The notes under the pieces: generated by a model | Databases searched by the model: none | The model's input: only the letters and a program-made list of their open reading frames with translations | Told to the model about the DNA's origin: nothing | Source of the DNA: CAYGZC01 sp964354225 | GTDB lineage: Bacteria; Bacteroidota; Ignavibacteria; UBA10030; SZUA-254 | DNA: 59,581 bases | Reading direction: 5' to 3' | NCBI GenBank assembly: GCA_964354225.1 | Contig: CAYGZC010000017.1 | Location: forward strand, 1 to 59,581 | Position numbers and translations under genes: made by a program | Shown: positions 1 through 8,850 of the stretch, one piece after another | How the letters are laid out: each line of letters starts with the position of its first letter | Position numbering within the stretch: the first letter of the stretch is position 1

Positions 1-135
1 GAGGCAGTGGTTGGTGATTATGTTTTCCAGGAGCCGCTCAATCGCTCGATCAATGTTGATGCACGGTATATCCTGTTCATTCTGGATAAATACTCGAATG
101 CTCAGAATATTTTGGATGAGTTAATGATTCGTTAA
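1..135 (+). CDS. C-terminal end of an unidentified protein (partial)
   Basis: An open frame runs from the first base of the window to a TAA stop at 133-135. It encodes the last 44 residues of a protein whose start lies outside the window. The tail is mixed hydrophobic and charged (it ends LDELMIR) with no motif I recognise. A strong intrinsic terminator follows within 25 bases, which supports this as a real gene end. Function unknown. Confidence 0.55.
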   Translation, partial: EAVVGDYVFQEPLNRSINVDARYILFILDKYSNAQNILDELMIR

Positions 136-157
136 CAATTAAATCCTATTAATTAGA

Positions 158-192
158 AACCTGACAGGTTCCCATACCCGTCAGGTTTTTTT
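158..192 (+). terminator. Rho-independent terminator
   Basis: The stem AACCTGAC (158-165) pairs with GTCAGGTT (180-187) and is followed by a run of T to 192. It lies just after the stop of the partial gene at the left edge. From here to the next start at 402 I see only AT-rich sequence, presumably containing the promoter of the next gene. Confidence 0.85.
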
Positions 193-401
193 ATTAACAT
201 TGATCCGGCGATAAATTAGCAAAACTGCCAAAATCAGAGAAATTTCTTAAAATACAGGGAGTAATTCCCCTGAAATCAAAAAATACTTCAAAAACCTTGC
301 TATTCTTATATATTGTTTGTATTATTTAGATAGAAATATTTTCCTACGATACTCGTATAATTTTGACCACATTATCAGTAACCTTAAACGAAAGGGTATT
401 T

Positions 402-3400
402 ATGAAACACATTGATATAATATTCCGAATTCTTCTGATAGGACTTTTTATAACCATTTTCATTCATCCAATAGTCCTCCAGGCAAGCGATCAGGATGGT
501 AAACAAATCCAATCGCAAAGAGAGCGAGCGATGAATGCAGCCCAGCAATTACGCGATTATCATCAACAGACTGCACTGGATGTAAAAAAATCAAAACTCG
601 CTAAACTATCTTCCGCCCCATCAAAGGTTGGAATTAAAATCGATAGAACTTTCCAATCCACTTCAACGATTTTCTTTAACGACAATATGGAATCCGGAAC
701 AAATGGTTGGACAACAACGGCTTATTCAGGCAACGACCTCTGGCACCAGACAACAACTGATGCTAACTCACATCCAACAAGTTGGTGGTGTGGGATTGAA
801 TCACAAGGGAATTATTATAATGGAGAGCGAATAAATAATGCTCTTATATCGCCTTCAATTAGTCTTGCAGGAGCCGTCGGTACGATAAATTTATTATTCG
901 CTGAAAAAATTATCACCGAGCTTGGATGGGATTTCTGCATGGTTGATGTAAGCAATGATGGTGGGGCAAGTTGGAAACATCTACGCGGTGGATATGGCTC
1001 GGCACCCTCAGGTGGTGGTTGGGTACCAAATGCCAATTTTGATAAGTATGGCTGGAAACTCTCAACACTCGATCTGACAGCTTATGCAAATCAAAATATT
1101 CAGGTTCGTTTTTATTTCGATACAGGGGATACACTCCACAACAATTTCCCCGGTTGGTATATCGACGATGTTTTAGTCTTTGATCAAGGTGGAATGATTA
1201 CCGGAAAGAAATTCTTCGATATGAATGAAAACCATGCTAAAGATATCGGTGAGCGTGGTATAAAAGAGTGGTTAATCACAGCTACAACACAAGGATTTTC
1301 TTTAACAACACGAACGAATTACCGTGGCAGATATTGGCTACCCCTCCCACTTGGCACCTATACAATAACAGAAACACCACAGCCAAATTGGACACAAACA
1401 TATCCAATCTCCGGACAGTGGGATATCAATCTTGAAACTCCGGATTCGTTAGTCGACAGTGTTCATTTCGGAAATTACACACATGCAAGTTTCGTGAATG
1501 GAATGAAGTTCCACGATCTGAATAAAGACGGCGTATATGATGAGGGTGATACAGTTCTTCCAAATTGGAAGATCATGCTTTCAGATACACTCGGTAACGT
1601 CATTGATTGGGATTGGACAGACTCGTTAGGAATATATCAATTATACATTTACCAACCCGGAACGTACGACATACATGAAGCGAGAAATGGAAAACACGGT
1701 TGGATACAATCGTATCCTCCTGAAGAATATTACAGAATCGAGGTTCTTGATCTTCATACAACATTCGATGGAAAAGATTTTGGGAATTATTATTCACCTA
1801 ATACCAATTCCATCATGGGGATGAAGTTCGCGGATGCCAATAGAAATCATCTTAAAGATCCTGAGGAAATAGGCTTACCGGAGTTTACGATTAAGCTTTT
1901 ACAGAAAGGCAATGGGAACAATTACCACAATTACAAGCAGACGACAACCGACAGCAATGGATACTATCAATTCCTTAGTGTAGTACCAGACACATATAAA
2001 GTCATCGAGATTCCTCGCGAGCCGTGGTGGCAATCATATCCCGAATCTTGCCACATTGTTGTGTTGACATCAGGTGGTTTGTTCGATATGCTCGATTTCG
2101 GTAATTACGAAATCACCCCGGGATCAATAAGTGGAATTAAATTTAACGATCTGGACACTAGCGAAACAAAAGACGATGGCGAAGTCGGCATTAGCGGCTG
2201 GACGATCATGTTGAGTGGGATGTCAGCATATGGCAAATCAGTTGACAATTCCACTGATACTGATGTGGATGGTAATTATAATTTCACAGGTTTGTGGCCC
2301 GGCAGCTATACGGTTAGTGAAGTATTGCGCTCTAACTGGCGACAGACTTATCCCGAAAACACGAAACCGTATTTTGTCACCCTTGGTCCTGAACAAAACT
2401 TAGCTGGTATAGATTTCGGAAATACTATTGATAGCAATTTCACTCTTGCATTCCGGACATTCTTACCTGAAAGTTTGGCTCTTGCAGTTGATAAAAATAG
2501 AAGACATAATCCAATTCTATTGAAACCCCATAAACTTGAGTTCTGGATAACACTTTATAACGATACAACAGTAGCATCCCATAGTCTTATCGTCTATACT
2601 ACCTCATCGATGGATACTACAACGGTAACGTCTTCAAAAGCTGGAACAATAAAATATCTTGATACAAGATCCAAGAAGATTCAAATAACATTTGATGATT
2701 ACGTCCCACCCGGTGACTCCGTTACCTTACATGGCTATTGCAAGAGTATGGGAATTCAACACGCTTCCTATCAAAAATGGTTACTTGCTGGTGGCTCAAA
2801 ATATATTGGACATCGAGAAACATTTGTCAACTTGCGATGTTACCCGATGCCAAACGCAATCAATCTCTTGTCAGCTGGTGCTGGCACCAAGCTCAAGGTC
2901 GGTCTTGGTGGTCCACACTCGGTTGTGCATCGTAATTATAAAGATGTCATGAAATCTCTTATTGAAGGAAGAGATAATCGTATGCATCTTATCACAGGTG
3001 AAGCACGCTGTCTCGATAAATTCACTAACCGCGTATCGATCAAGCGACAACAAAATTTCATAACACCAACCAGAGGACAAAATAAATTGTTTGCCGAAGC
3101 TATTGCTTTACAGGCAAACATAAACGGTAGCGATTATGGAATTCTACCGCCAGGTTTTAGCAACCTGATATTCGATGATGGTGGAAGCAATCCGATGAAC
3201 GAGTTACCGATCAGAACAATCGCTGCAGCATTGGATAGTTTCATGTCATCTTACAAAGACACTGCACATCCTCCAAAATGCGAGATGCCAATAACTTTAG
3301 CGGGCATGCATCCCGAATCGTTATGGACTAAAATAAGGATGATTAATAACGCATTCGTAGGACCGATTGATACATTCAGTTTTGTAACCGAACTACATTT

Positions 3401-3809
3401 CAAACCGGTTCGTGAACTTGCTGATGTCTGGTTCTTACGGATGGAGAGCTCGTTCATCCAGCAAGGTTCATATGCATTGAAACCGATTCCGGAAATGATA
3501 CCTGAACAATTCATGTTATACCAGAACTACCCGAATCCATTCAATCCATCTACAATAATCGAATTCTATTTACCTGAAGCGAGTTTGGTAACATTGAAAG
3601 TGTACAACACGCTCGGTCAGGAAGTAGCGACACTCCTTGATAGGCAAGAGATGGATTATGGAACTCAGGAAGCGGAACTATCTTCATTTACCACTAATCT
3701 ATCATCAGGCGTATATTACTACCGCATAGTAGCCGAGACGATCACGGATGAAGATAATCCGGTTGGACAAAAATTTGTTAGCGTGAAGAAGATGTTGATG
3801 ATCAAGTGA
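402..3809 (+). CDS. Secreted SdrD-B-like repeat protein with type IX sorting domain
   Basis: The ATG at 402 is preceded by AAAGGG (391-396) and opens a signal peptide (MKHIDIIF...). An upstream TTG at 363 also opens the frame but adds 13 residues ahead of that signal. Numbered from 402, residues ~85-260 look like a beta-sandwich of the MAM/jelly-roll type. Then come four SdrD-B/prealbumin-like repeats starting near residues 267, 366, 472 and 577, each opening with a G-x-K-F-x-D pattern. A long unrecognised stretch follows. The last ~95 residues are a type A T9SS C-terminal domain (YQNYPNPFNPST, ending in SVKKMLMIK). The protein is probably exported through the outer membrane and attached to the surface or released. 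No catalytic motif was seen, so an adhesive or structural role is inferred. Confidence 0.9.
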   Translation: MKHIDIIFRILLIGLFITIFIHPIVLQASDQDGKQIQSQRERAMNAAQQLRDYHQQTALDVKKSKLAKLSSAPSKVGIKIDRTFQSTSTIFFNDNMESGTNGWTTTAYSGNDLWHQTTTDANSHPTSWWCGIESQGNYYNGERINNALISPSISLAGAVGTINLLFAEKIITELGWDFCMVDVSNDGGASWKHLRGGYGSAPSGGGWVPNANFDKYGWKLSTLDLTAYANQNIQVRFYFDTGDTLHNNFPGWYIDDVLVFDQGGMITGKKFFDMNENHAKDIGERGIKEWLITATTQGFSLTTRTNYRGRYWLPLPLGTYTITETPQPNWTQTYPISGQWDINLETPDSLVDSVHFGNYTHASFVNGMKFHDLNKDGVYDEGDTVLPNWKIMLSDTLGNVIDWDWTDSLGIYQLYIYQPGTYDIHEARNGKHGWIQSYPPEEYYRIEVLDLHTTFDGKDFGNYYSPNTNSIMGMKFADANRNHLKDPEEIGLPEFTIKLLQKGNGNNYHNYKQTTTDSNGYYQFLSVVPDTYKVIEIPREPWWQSYPESCHIVVLTSGGLFDMLDFGNYEITPGSISGIKFNDLDTSETKDDGEVGISGWTIMLSGMSAYGKSVDNSTDTDVDGNYNFTGLWPGSYTVSEVLRSNWRQTYPENTKPYFVTLGPEQNLAGIDFGNTIDSNFTLAFRTFLPESLALAVDKNRRHNPILLKPHKLEFWITLYNDTTVASHSLIVYTTSSMDTTTVTSSKAGTIKYLDTRSKKIQITFDDYVPPGDSVTLHGYCKSMGIQHASYQKWLLAGGSKYIGHRETFVNLRCYPMPNAINLLSAGAGTKLKVGLGGPHSVVHRNYKDVMKSLIEGRDNRMHLITGEARCLDKFTNRVSIKRQQNFITPTRGQNKLFAEAIALQANINGSDYGILPPGFSNLIFDDGGSNPMNELPIRTIAAALDSFMSSYKDTAHPPKCEMPITLAGMHPESLWTKIRMINNAFVGPIDTFSFVTELHFKPVRELADVWFLRMESSFIQQGSYALKPIPEMIPEQFMLYQNYPNPFNPSTIIEFYLPEASLVTLKVYNTLGQEVATLLDRQEMDYGTQEAELSSFTTNLSSGVYYYRIVAETITDEDNPVGQKFVSVKKMLMIK

Positions 3810-3830
3810 CGAAGTCAGTTGATCAGAAAT

Positions 3831-3856
3831 CCCGTCCCGCCAAAAAGCGGGACGGG
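3831..3856 (+). terminator. GC-rich hairpin after the secreted protein gene
   Basis: A perfect 10-bp stem, CCCGTCCCGC (3831-3840) and GCGGGACGGG (3847-3856), has an A-rich loop. It lies 22 bases after the stop. There is no T-run, so it may stabilise the mRNA 3' end rather than terminate alone. A second hairpin follows. Confidence 0.6.
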
Positions 3857-3897
3857 GATCCTCTTGAAGTAAAGAGAATCTGGGAAGTGAATATATG

Positions 3898-3930
3898 AAG
3901 GGTGGTGAGAATTTCTCATCACCCTTTTCA
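3898..3930. terminator. Bidirectional hairpin between convergent genes
   Basis: Arms at 3898-3910 and 3914-3926 form a 13-bp stem with one G-U pair and a 3-base loop, followed by TTTT (3925-3928). It sits between the secreted protein gene (plus strand) and the hemerythrin-like gene (minus strand, stop at 3933), so it probably ends both transcripts. Confidence 0.7.
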
Positions 3931-3932
3931 TT

Positions 3933-4487
3933 TCATAAGAGGTAAATATTTTTCAACCGCTTTAGTAATTGATGGAATTCCTCGTGTTTACCATGCCCTA
4001 TCTCATCTTCTTCCAACTTTTCATATTTAGCAAACAATTCATGATCTACTTTCTCAGTTAGAACTCTATCAGCCATCGGAAAAAGAATATTGTTTTCTTT
4101 GTGGATGTGGCTCATGAGGAGATTGACATATTTTTTAATCTCATCTGCTATCTGAGGCAATGCTTTGTTATCACCCGCCTTGAATTGACTATAAGCATCG
4201 TTCATATTTTTGATGTGACCTCGTCCGACCTGGTGTTCATAAAGCATTACACCGATAGGACCACCATCTTTTGGAATTCCATTTCGTTCTAGTTCGGGAA
4301 ACAATAATTTTTCTTCTTTCCCATGATGGCATTTATCGGCAAAGACCTTCAAGAACTCGATTATTCTTTCCATATGTTCGGAATTTAAAACATTATTTTT
4401 CTGAATATTATCCGATACTTTACTCATAATATTCAGCATTAACGTTATGCCTTCATGTTCTTTCATTAGATCCGATGTTGCTTTCAC
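3933..4487 (-). CDS. Hemerythrin HHE-domain protein
   Basis: This 184-residue cytoplasmic four-helix protein has the hemerythrin pattern. It shows an N-terminal MKEHEG (His11), HHGKEE near residues 54-59, a central YEHQ, and HIHKENNILFP in the C-terminal half. These His/Glu residues would bind a di-iron centre. Relatives sense or bind oxygen or nitric oxide, or help repair iron-sulfur centres; which applies here is not visible. The start is GTG at 4487, with AAGGAG seven bases upstream. It stands alone between two operons. Confidence 0.85.
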   Translation of the reverse strand: MKATSDLMKEHEGITLMLNIMSKVSDNIQKNNVLNSEHMERIIEFLKVFADKCHHGKEEKLLFPELERNGIPKDGGPIGVMLYEHQVGRGHIKNMNDAYSQFKAGDNKALPQIADEIKKYVNLLMSHIHKENNILFPMADRVLTEKVDHELFAKYEKLEEDEIGHGKHEEFHQLLKRLKNIYLL

Positions 4488-4619
4488 TTAATTCTCCTTT
4501 CAATAAAGATATTTCAAAAATATGGCGACCTCAGATCATATTCTCTTGTTATGGTTGACTTTATAAAATCTAATAAGAGGAAATCATAAAAACAACTAAA
4601 TCAGGCGATAGAACCAATT

Positions 4620-5747
4620 TTATCCCAATCGCTTCCTGAATCTCCATACACTTAATGAAAGAATAACAACTCCGAACACTAACAGCGCCAGAGCTTGCTG
4701 CCATAGCTCTGCAATTCCAACTCCTTTTAAAAATATTCCACGAATAATCACGATGTAATATCTCAGCGGAATCAGATAGGTAACATATTGAATTAACTTC
4801 GGCATATTCTCAATTGGGAACGTGAATCCTGAGAAGAATATGAACGGCATGAAGAAGAAAAATTGTGCGGTCATCATAGCTTGTTGCTGCGTTTTTGAAA
4901 TCGTGGAAACGAACAATCCGAGTCCCAGTGTTGTTAACACAAACAATCCGCTCAATCCAAGAAGAAGCAGAATACTTCCGCGAAGTGGAACACCGAACCA
5001 AAATCTCGCAACGACAATCACCAACGCAACGTCAACAGCCGCAATCAACACGAATGGAAGCAGCTTTCCAATTATTAATTGATAAGGTTTGATCGGTGTA
5101 ACCATCAGCTGCTCAAGCGTTCCAATTTCTTTTTCTTTTACAATACCGAGCGAGGTAAGCATCATTGTAATGATCATCAGTACCATTGCAAGAACACCCG
5201 GCACCATGAAGTTGCGGCTCTTCAATTCGGGATTGTACCAAACTCTGATCTCAGGATTGAGTCTTGCCGGCGCTACCATTCCCGGTAGTCGTTTCTTATA
5301 TTCAACCAAAATCGACTGAGAATATTTACCGATGATCTGCGTTGCATAACCGATACTGATGTTTGCCGAATTCGCATCACTGCCATCCGCAAGCAGCTGG
5401 ATGGAAGATTGCCGCATTGCAATCAGGTTACTTGAAAAATTCTGGGGAATCACCAGCGCCATCCAGACGTCTCCATCTTCGATAAAATGATCGATGTCCT
5501 TAAATGAATTTACTTCTTCTTTGATAACGAAATACCCGGAGTTTACAAATTGATTTACAAATTCCCGGCTCGTGCTTGATTTATCCTGATCGTAAACAAG
5601 CATCGGAATATCCTTGATATCGGTCGTTGCAGCATAGCCAAGAAGTAAAAGTTGAACGACGGGTGCTACAAAAGAAACAGCCACCATCCGCTTATCCCGC
5701 CGGAATTGGAGGAATTCCTTGACTACGATATGGTAGATAGTTCTCAT
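4620..5747 (-). CDS. ABC-2 type transporter permease (YbhR-like)
   Basis: This 375-residue inner-membrane permease has a single N-terminal helix, a large periplasmic loop (residues ~45-175) and five hydrophobic segments in the C-terminal half. The segment REKEIGTLEQLMVTP after the second helix is typical of ABC-2 permeases of the YbhR/YhhJ type. It is the last gene of the operon running from 9774 down. It pairs with the permease at 5749..6879, one base away, to form the membrane part of an exporter. Substrate unknown; relatives export drugs or other amphipathic compounds. Confidence 0.9.
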   Translation of the reverse strand: MRTIYHIVVKEFLQFRRDKRMVAVSFVAPVVQLLLLGYAATTDIKDIPMLVYDQDKSSTSREFVNQFVNSGYFVIKEEVNSFKDIDHFIEDGDVWMALVIPQNFSSNLIAMRQSSIQLLADGSDANSANISIGYATQIIGKYSQSILVEYKKRLPGMVAPARLNPEIRVWYNPELKSRNFMVPGVLAMVLMIITMMLTSLGIVKEKEIGTLEQLMVTPIKPYQLIIGKLLPFVLIAAVDVALVIVVARFWFGVPLRGSILLLLGLSGLFVLTTLGLGLFVSTISKTQQQAMMTAQFFFFMPFIFFSGFTFPIENMPKLIQYVTYLIPLRYYIVIIRGIFLKGVGIAELWQQALALLVFGVVILSLSVWRFRKRLG

Positions 5748-5748
5748 T

Positions 5749-6879
5749 TCAATTCGTCTTCTTCATTAAACGTACCGAGCTGATCATGATCATAATAACG
5801 GCGAATATTGCCATGTAGATTAATTGATCCCAATAAGCAGACGGACCTGCACCTTTCAATATTATGCTGCGCACTACAACGAGGAAAAACTTTGCCGGTG
5901 TTATATTTGCAATAATTTGTAAAACTAAAGGCATACTGCGAATCGGGAAAACGAATCCAGATAATAAGAACGATGGCAGTAGTGACGAAAATACCGAGAC
6001 CATGAACGCTACTTGCTGATTATGCGTTACTGTTGAGATGAGTAGCCCTTGACCAAGTCCGCCAAGTAAAAATATTAAAATTCCAACATACAGCCACAGT
6101 ATGCTTCCACGAATTGCTACGTCAAATAAGATGAATCCTGTGATTAGAACAAATCCTGAAGCAACAAGTGCGATAATGAGGTATGTGATCGTTTTACCGA
6201 TGATGATCTCAACAGTAAGAAGCGGTGAAACCATCATCTGCTCCATCGTACCGCGCTCTTTCTCACGCACAACCGACAATGAAGTCGAAATAACTGCGCT
6301 GATCATCAAAATAAATCCAATCAAGCCCGGCACTAGAAACTTGGCTGTGCTTAGTTCAGGATTGTACCAAATCTTCGGACGAAAATCTATCGGTACAAAC
6401 ATCTCCTTACCCATTCGTGCTAGTACTTCAGCCGCGAGCTTTGATGAATAAGTTTGAATGATTGCACTCACATATCCGATTGCATTCGTAGCTGTATTTG
6501 CATTTGACCCGTCGATGATAATCTGAACCGCTGCATCTCTACCTGCAAGTAAGTTATGCGAGAAATTTGTTGGGATGACAATCGCAATCATAGCTTTGCC
6601 TTCATTCAAAAGATTGTCAATCTCTTTATAATTCTCAACAGAATAGTTGATGTCGAAATATTCAGTGTTGGAAAAATTTTGAATAAACTCCCTGCTCTGA
6701 GAGCTTTTATCTTGATCGAAAATTGCGGTCGAGACGTGCTTGACATTAAAGTTTAGAGCATAACCGGCAACCATTATGAGTAAAGCCGGAAAGAGAAGAA
6801 GCACGCTTAACGAGCGTTTATCCCGCCAAATCTGAAGAAATTCTTTTTTTACAATCGGCTTGATACGCTTGAAGATCAT
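5749..6879 (-). CDS. ABC-2 type transporter permease (YbhS-like)
   Basis: This 376-residue permease has the same architecture as its downstream neighbour: a helix at ~20-45, a long external loop, then a bundle of hydrophobic segments. It carries the matching VREKERGTMEQMMVSP motif. Its start overlaps the stop of the upstream ATPase gene by 4 bases, which implies translational coupling. The two permeases share the IWRDKRSLSV/FRRDKRMVAV motif before helix 1 and are clearly paralogous. They probably form a heterodimeric pore. Confidence 0.9.
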   Translation of the reverse strand: MIFKRIKPIVKKEFLQIWRDKRSLSVLLLFPALLIMVAGYALNFNVKHVSTAIFDQDKSSQSREFIQNFSNTEYFDINYSVENYKEIDNLLNEGKAMIAIVIPTNFSHNLLAGRDAAVQIIIDGSNANTATNAIGYVSAIIQTYSSKLAAEVLARMGKEMFVPIDFRPKIWYNPELSTAKFLVPGLIGFILMISAVISTSLSVVREKERGTMEQMMVSPLLTVEIIIGKTITYLIIALVASGFVLITGFILFDVAIRGSILWLYVGILIFLLGGLGQGLLISTVTHNQQVAFMVSVFSSLLPSFLLSGFVFPIRSMPLVLQIIANITPAKFFLVVVRSIILKGAGPSAYWDQLIYMAIFAVIMIMISSVRLMKKTN

Positions 6880-7820
6880 GCGGCTCTCTTCTTTGAATCT
6901 TCTTCGAGAAGATGAAGGAAAACATCCTCCAGCGATGGAACAATCTTATCGATCCTTTTGACGATAATTTGATTGGAAGAAAGAATAGAAGTGATCGCTT
7001 CTCGTCCATTCTTTTCTTCAGCGACACCAACATGTAGATAAGTACCGAAGAGTGAAATCTCAACAATCCACGCTTGATTTCGCAAAAGATCCATTGCCGC
7101 AACGACATCTGAAACTTCTACCTCAACTATCGGATAAGTGATGTGTTGTGTTTTCAATTCTTTCGGGCTACCATTTGCAATTAATTTTCCGGTATTGATG
7201 AGAATTAGATCGTTGCAATATTCCGCTTCATCAAGATAGTGTGTTGTGACCAAAACTGTTACTCCTTGCTCGGAAAGCTTGTTGATAAGCTCCCAGAAAT
7301 TTCTGCGAGATATTGGATCGACACCACTGGTCGGTTCGTCGAGAAAAACTATTTTTGGCTCGTGAAGTATTGCACAACCCAGTGCGAGCCGCTGCTTCCA
7401 TCCACCCGAAAGTGTTTTCGTCAAGCTTCTATCGCGACCTTGAAGTCCAGCCATCTCAACAACCCACGCCATTCTATTCTTGAGCCGATCATTCGAAAGC
7501 CCATATACTCCACCGAAGAAACGGATGTTTTCCTCTACGGTTAAATCTTCGTAAAGAGAAAACCGCTGCGACATGTAGCCAATATTTTGTTTGACAAGCT
7601 CGGTTTGAGTATTAATGTCAAACCCTCCAACTTTTCCTGTCCCGGAAGTAGGAACAAGCAAACCACATAGCATCCGAATGGTTGTTGACTTCCCGGCACC
7701 GTTAGGTCCGAGGAAACCGAATATTTCCCCACGACTTATTGCAAAGCTGACCTTGTCAACCGCTATGAAGCTGCCGAATTTCTTCGTGAGGTTATTTACT
7801 TCGATTGTGTAATCGGACAT
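6876..7820 (-). CDS. ABC transporter ATP-binding protein, catalytic half
   Basis: This 314-residue ATPase has Walker A GPNGAGKST, signature LSGGWKQRL, Walker B FLDEPTSGVDP and an H-loop TTHYLDEAE that keeps its histidine. About 80 further residues follow the nucleotide-binding domain. It corresponds to the C-terminal half of the E. coli YbhF type of duplicated ATPase, and the other half is the separate gene at 7831..8811. ATP hydrolysis here would drive export through the two permeases encoded just downstream. Confidence 0.92.
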   Translation of the reverse strand: MSDYTIEVNNLTKKFGSFIAVDKVSFAISRGEIFGFLGPNGAGKSTTIRMLCGLLVPTSGTGKVGGFDINTQTELVKQNIGYMSQRFSLYEDLTVEENIRFFGGVYGLSNDRLKNRMAWVVEMAGLQGRDRSLTKTLSGGWKQRLALGCAILHEPKIVFLDEPTSGVDPISRRNFWELINKLSEQGVTVLVTTHYLDEAEYCNDLILINTGKLIANGSPKELKTQHITYPIVEVEVSDVVAAMDLLRNQAWIVEISLFGTYLHVGVAEEKNGREAITSILSSNQIIVKRIDKIVPSLEDVFLHLLEEDSKKRAA

Positions 7821-7830
7821 ATTTACTGCT

Positions 7831-8811
7831 TTAAAACCTCTCCTCTAATCGTTGATGGGGCGATGTTCCCCTCTCCCATTTGGGGAGAGGGGATTCAGGG
7901 GTGAGGGTTTTCATCAATGAAATAAAAATATTCTCTAACGATGGATTAATCACACGCCACTCTTGAACTTGAATTTGTTCGCTATTAAGGTGTTTCTGAA
8001 CATTAGGAAAATCCCGCTTACTGTTTTCCATAACAATATTCAACCGATCACCAAATGCCTGTACATCTTTTATCTGCGGATTAGTTTTCAGGACTTTTGC
8101 CGCTTGTCGAATTTGATCGCACACGATTTCAACAACTTCGCCTTTCATTAATCCCTTAACATTTTGTGGTGTATCGACAACCATGGCTTTTCCGTTATTC
8201 ATCAATGCAACACGACTGCATCTCTCTGCTTCATCGAGATATGGTGTGCTCATAACAATAGTGATATTCAATTTCAAAAGACTCGATAAAATTTTCCAGA
8301 AATCTCGCCGTGAAACCGGATCGACACCCGTAGTCGGCTCATCGAGAAATATTATTTTGGGATGATGGATCAGCGTACATGCAAGTGCAAGTTTTTGCTT
8401 CATTCCGCCGGAGAGTTGCTCGGCTAACCGCTTGCGAAACGGCGTTAGACGTGTAAATTCCAGCAACTCCTCTCTCCTTGTTTTGAAATCATACACCTCA
8501 TTGATCTCTGCGAAGAACTCTATGTTCTCATCAACAGTCAAGTCGCCGTACAAACTGAAGCGTTGAGAGAGATAACCAATTTCCTTATTGATTTTCTTTG
8601 AATCTTTTATAAGATCGAAACCAAGAATGGTAGCTGTTCCCGAAGTTGGAGTCAAGATACCGCATAGCATTCGGAAAGTTGTTGTCTTCCCTGAACCGTC
8701 CGGTCCAACAATACCGAACATCTCACCTTTTTTAATAGCGAGTTGAAGATTATCAACAGCGATGATTTCATCGAATCGTTTTGATAAATTATTTATATCA
8801 ATGATGGACAT
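7831..8811 (-). CDS. ABC transporter ATP-binding protein, degenerate half
   Basis: This 326-residue ATPase has Walker A GPDGSGKTT, signature LSGGMKQKL and Walker B FLDEPTTGVDP. Its H-loop reads STPYLDEAE: the histidine needed for hydrolysis is replaced by proline. It matches the N-terminal half of YbhF-type proteins, so it probably pairs with the 6876..7820 ATPase as an asymmetric dimer with one weak site. The last ~22 residues (including PLPKWERG) do not look like ABC sequence. They are encoded by a palindromic intergenic repeat at 7868..7892 that has been read into the gene. Confidence 0.9.
   Translation of the reverse strand: MSIIDINNLSKRFDEIIAVDNLQLAIKKGEMFGIVGPDGSGKTTTFRMLCGILTPTSGTATILGFDLIKDSKKINKEIGYLSQRFSLYGDLTVDENIEFFAEINEVYDFKTRREELLEFTRLTPFRKRLAEQLSGGMKQKLALACTLIHHPKIIFLDEPTTGVDPVSRRDFWKILSSLLKLNITIVMSTPYLDEAERCSRVALMNNGKAMVVDTPQNVKGLMKGEVVEIVCDQIRQAAKVLKTNPQIKDVQAFGDRLNIVMENSKRDFPNVQKHLNSEQIQVQEWRVINPSLENIFISLMKTLTPESPLPKWERGTSPHQRLEERF
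7868..7892. repeat. Palindromic repeat inside the 3' end of an ABC ATPase gene
   Basis: CCCCTCTCCC (7868-7877) and GGGAGAGGGG (7883-7892) form a perfect 10-bp stem with the loop ATTTG. Translated on the minus strand it gives the LPKWERG peptide, often produced when intergenic CTCTCCC-type repeats run into genes. It changes the C terminus of the upstream ATPase and may also form a hairpin in the operon mRNA. Confidence 0.75.
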
Positions 8812-8850
8812 ACTAATAATTCAATTCATCAATTCAGGAGCGAAGCTCCT

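Noticed and set aside
363..401. TTG start for the large secreted protein
   Set aside because: It would place 13 residues ahead of the signal peptide; the ATG at 402 has a better ribosome site.
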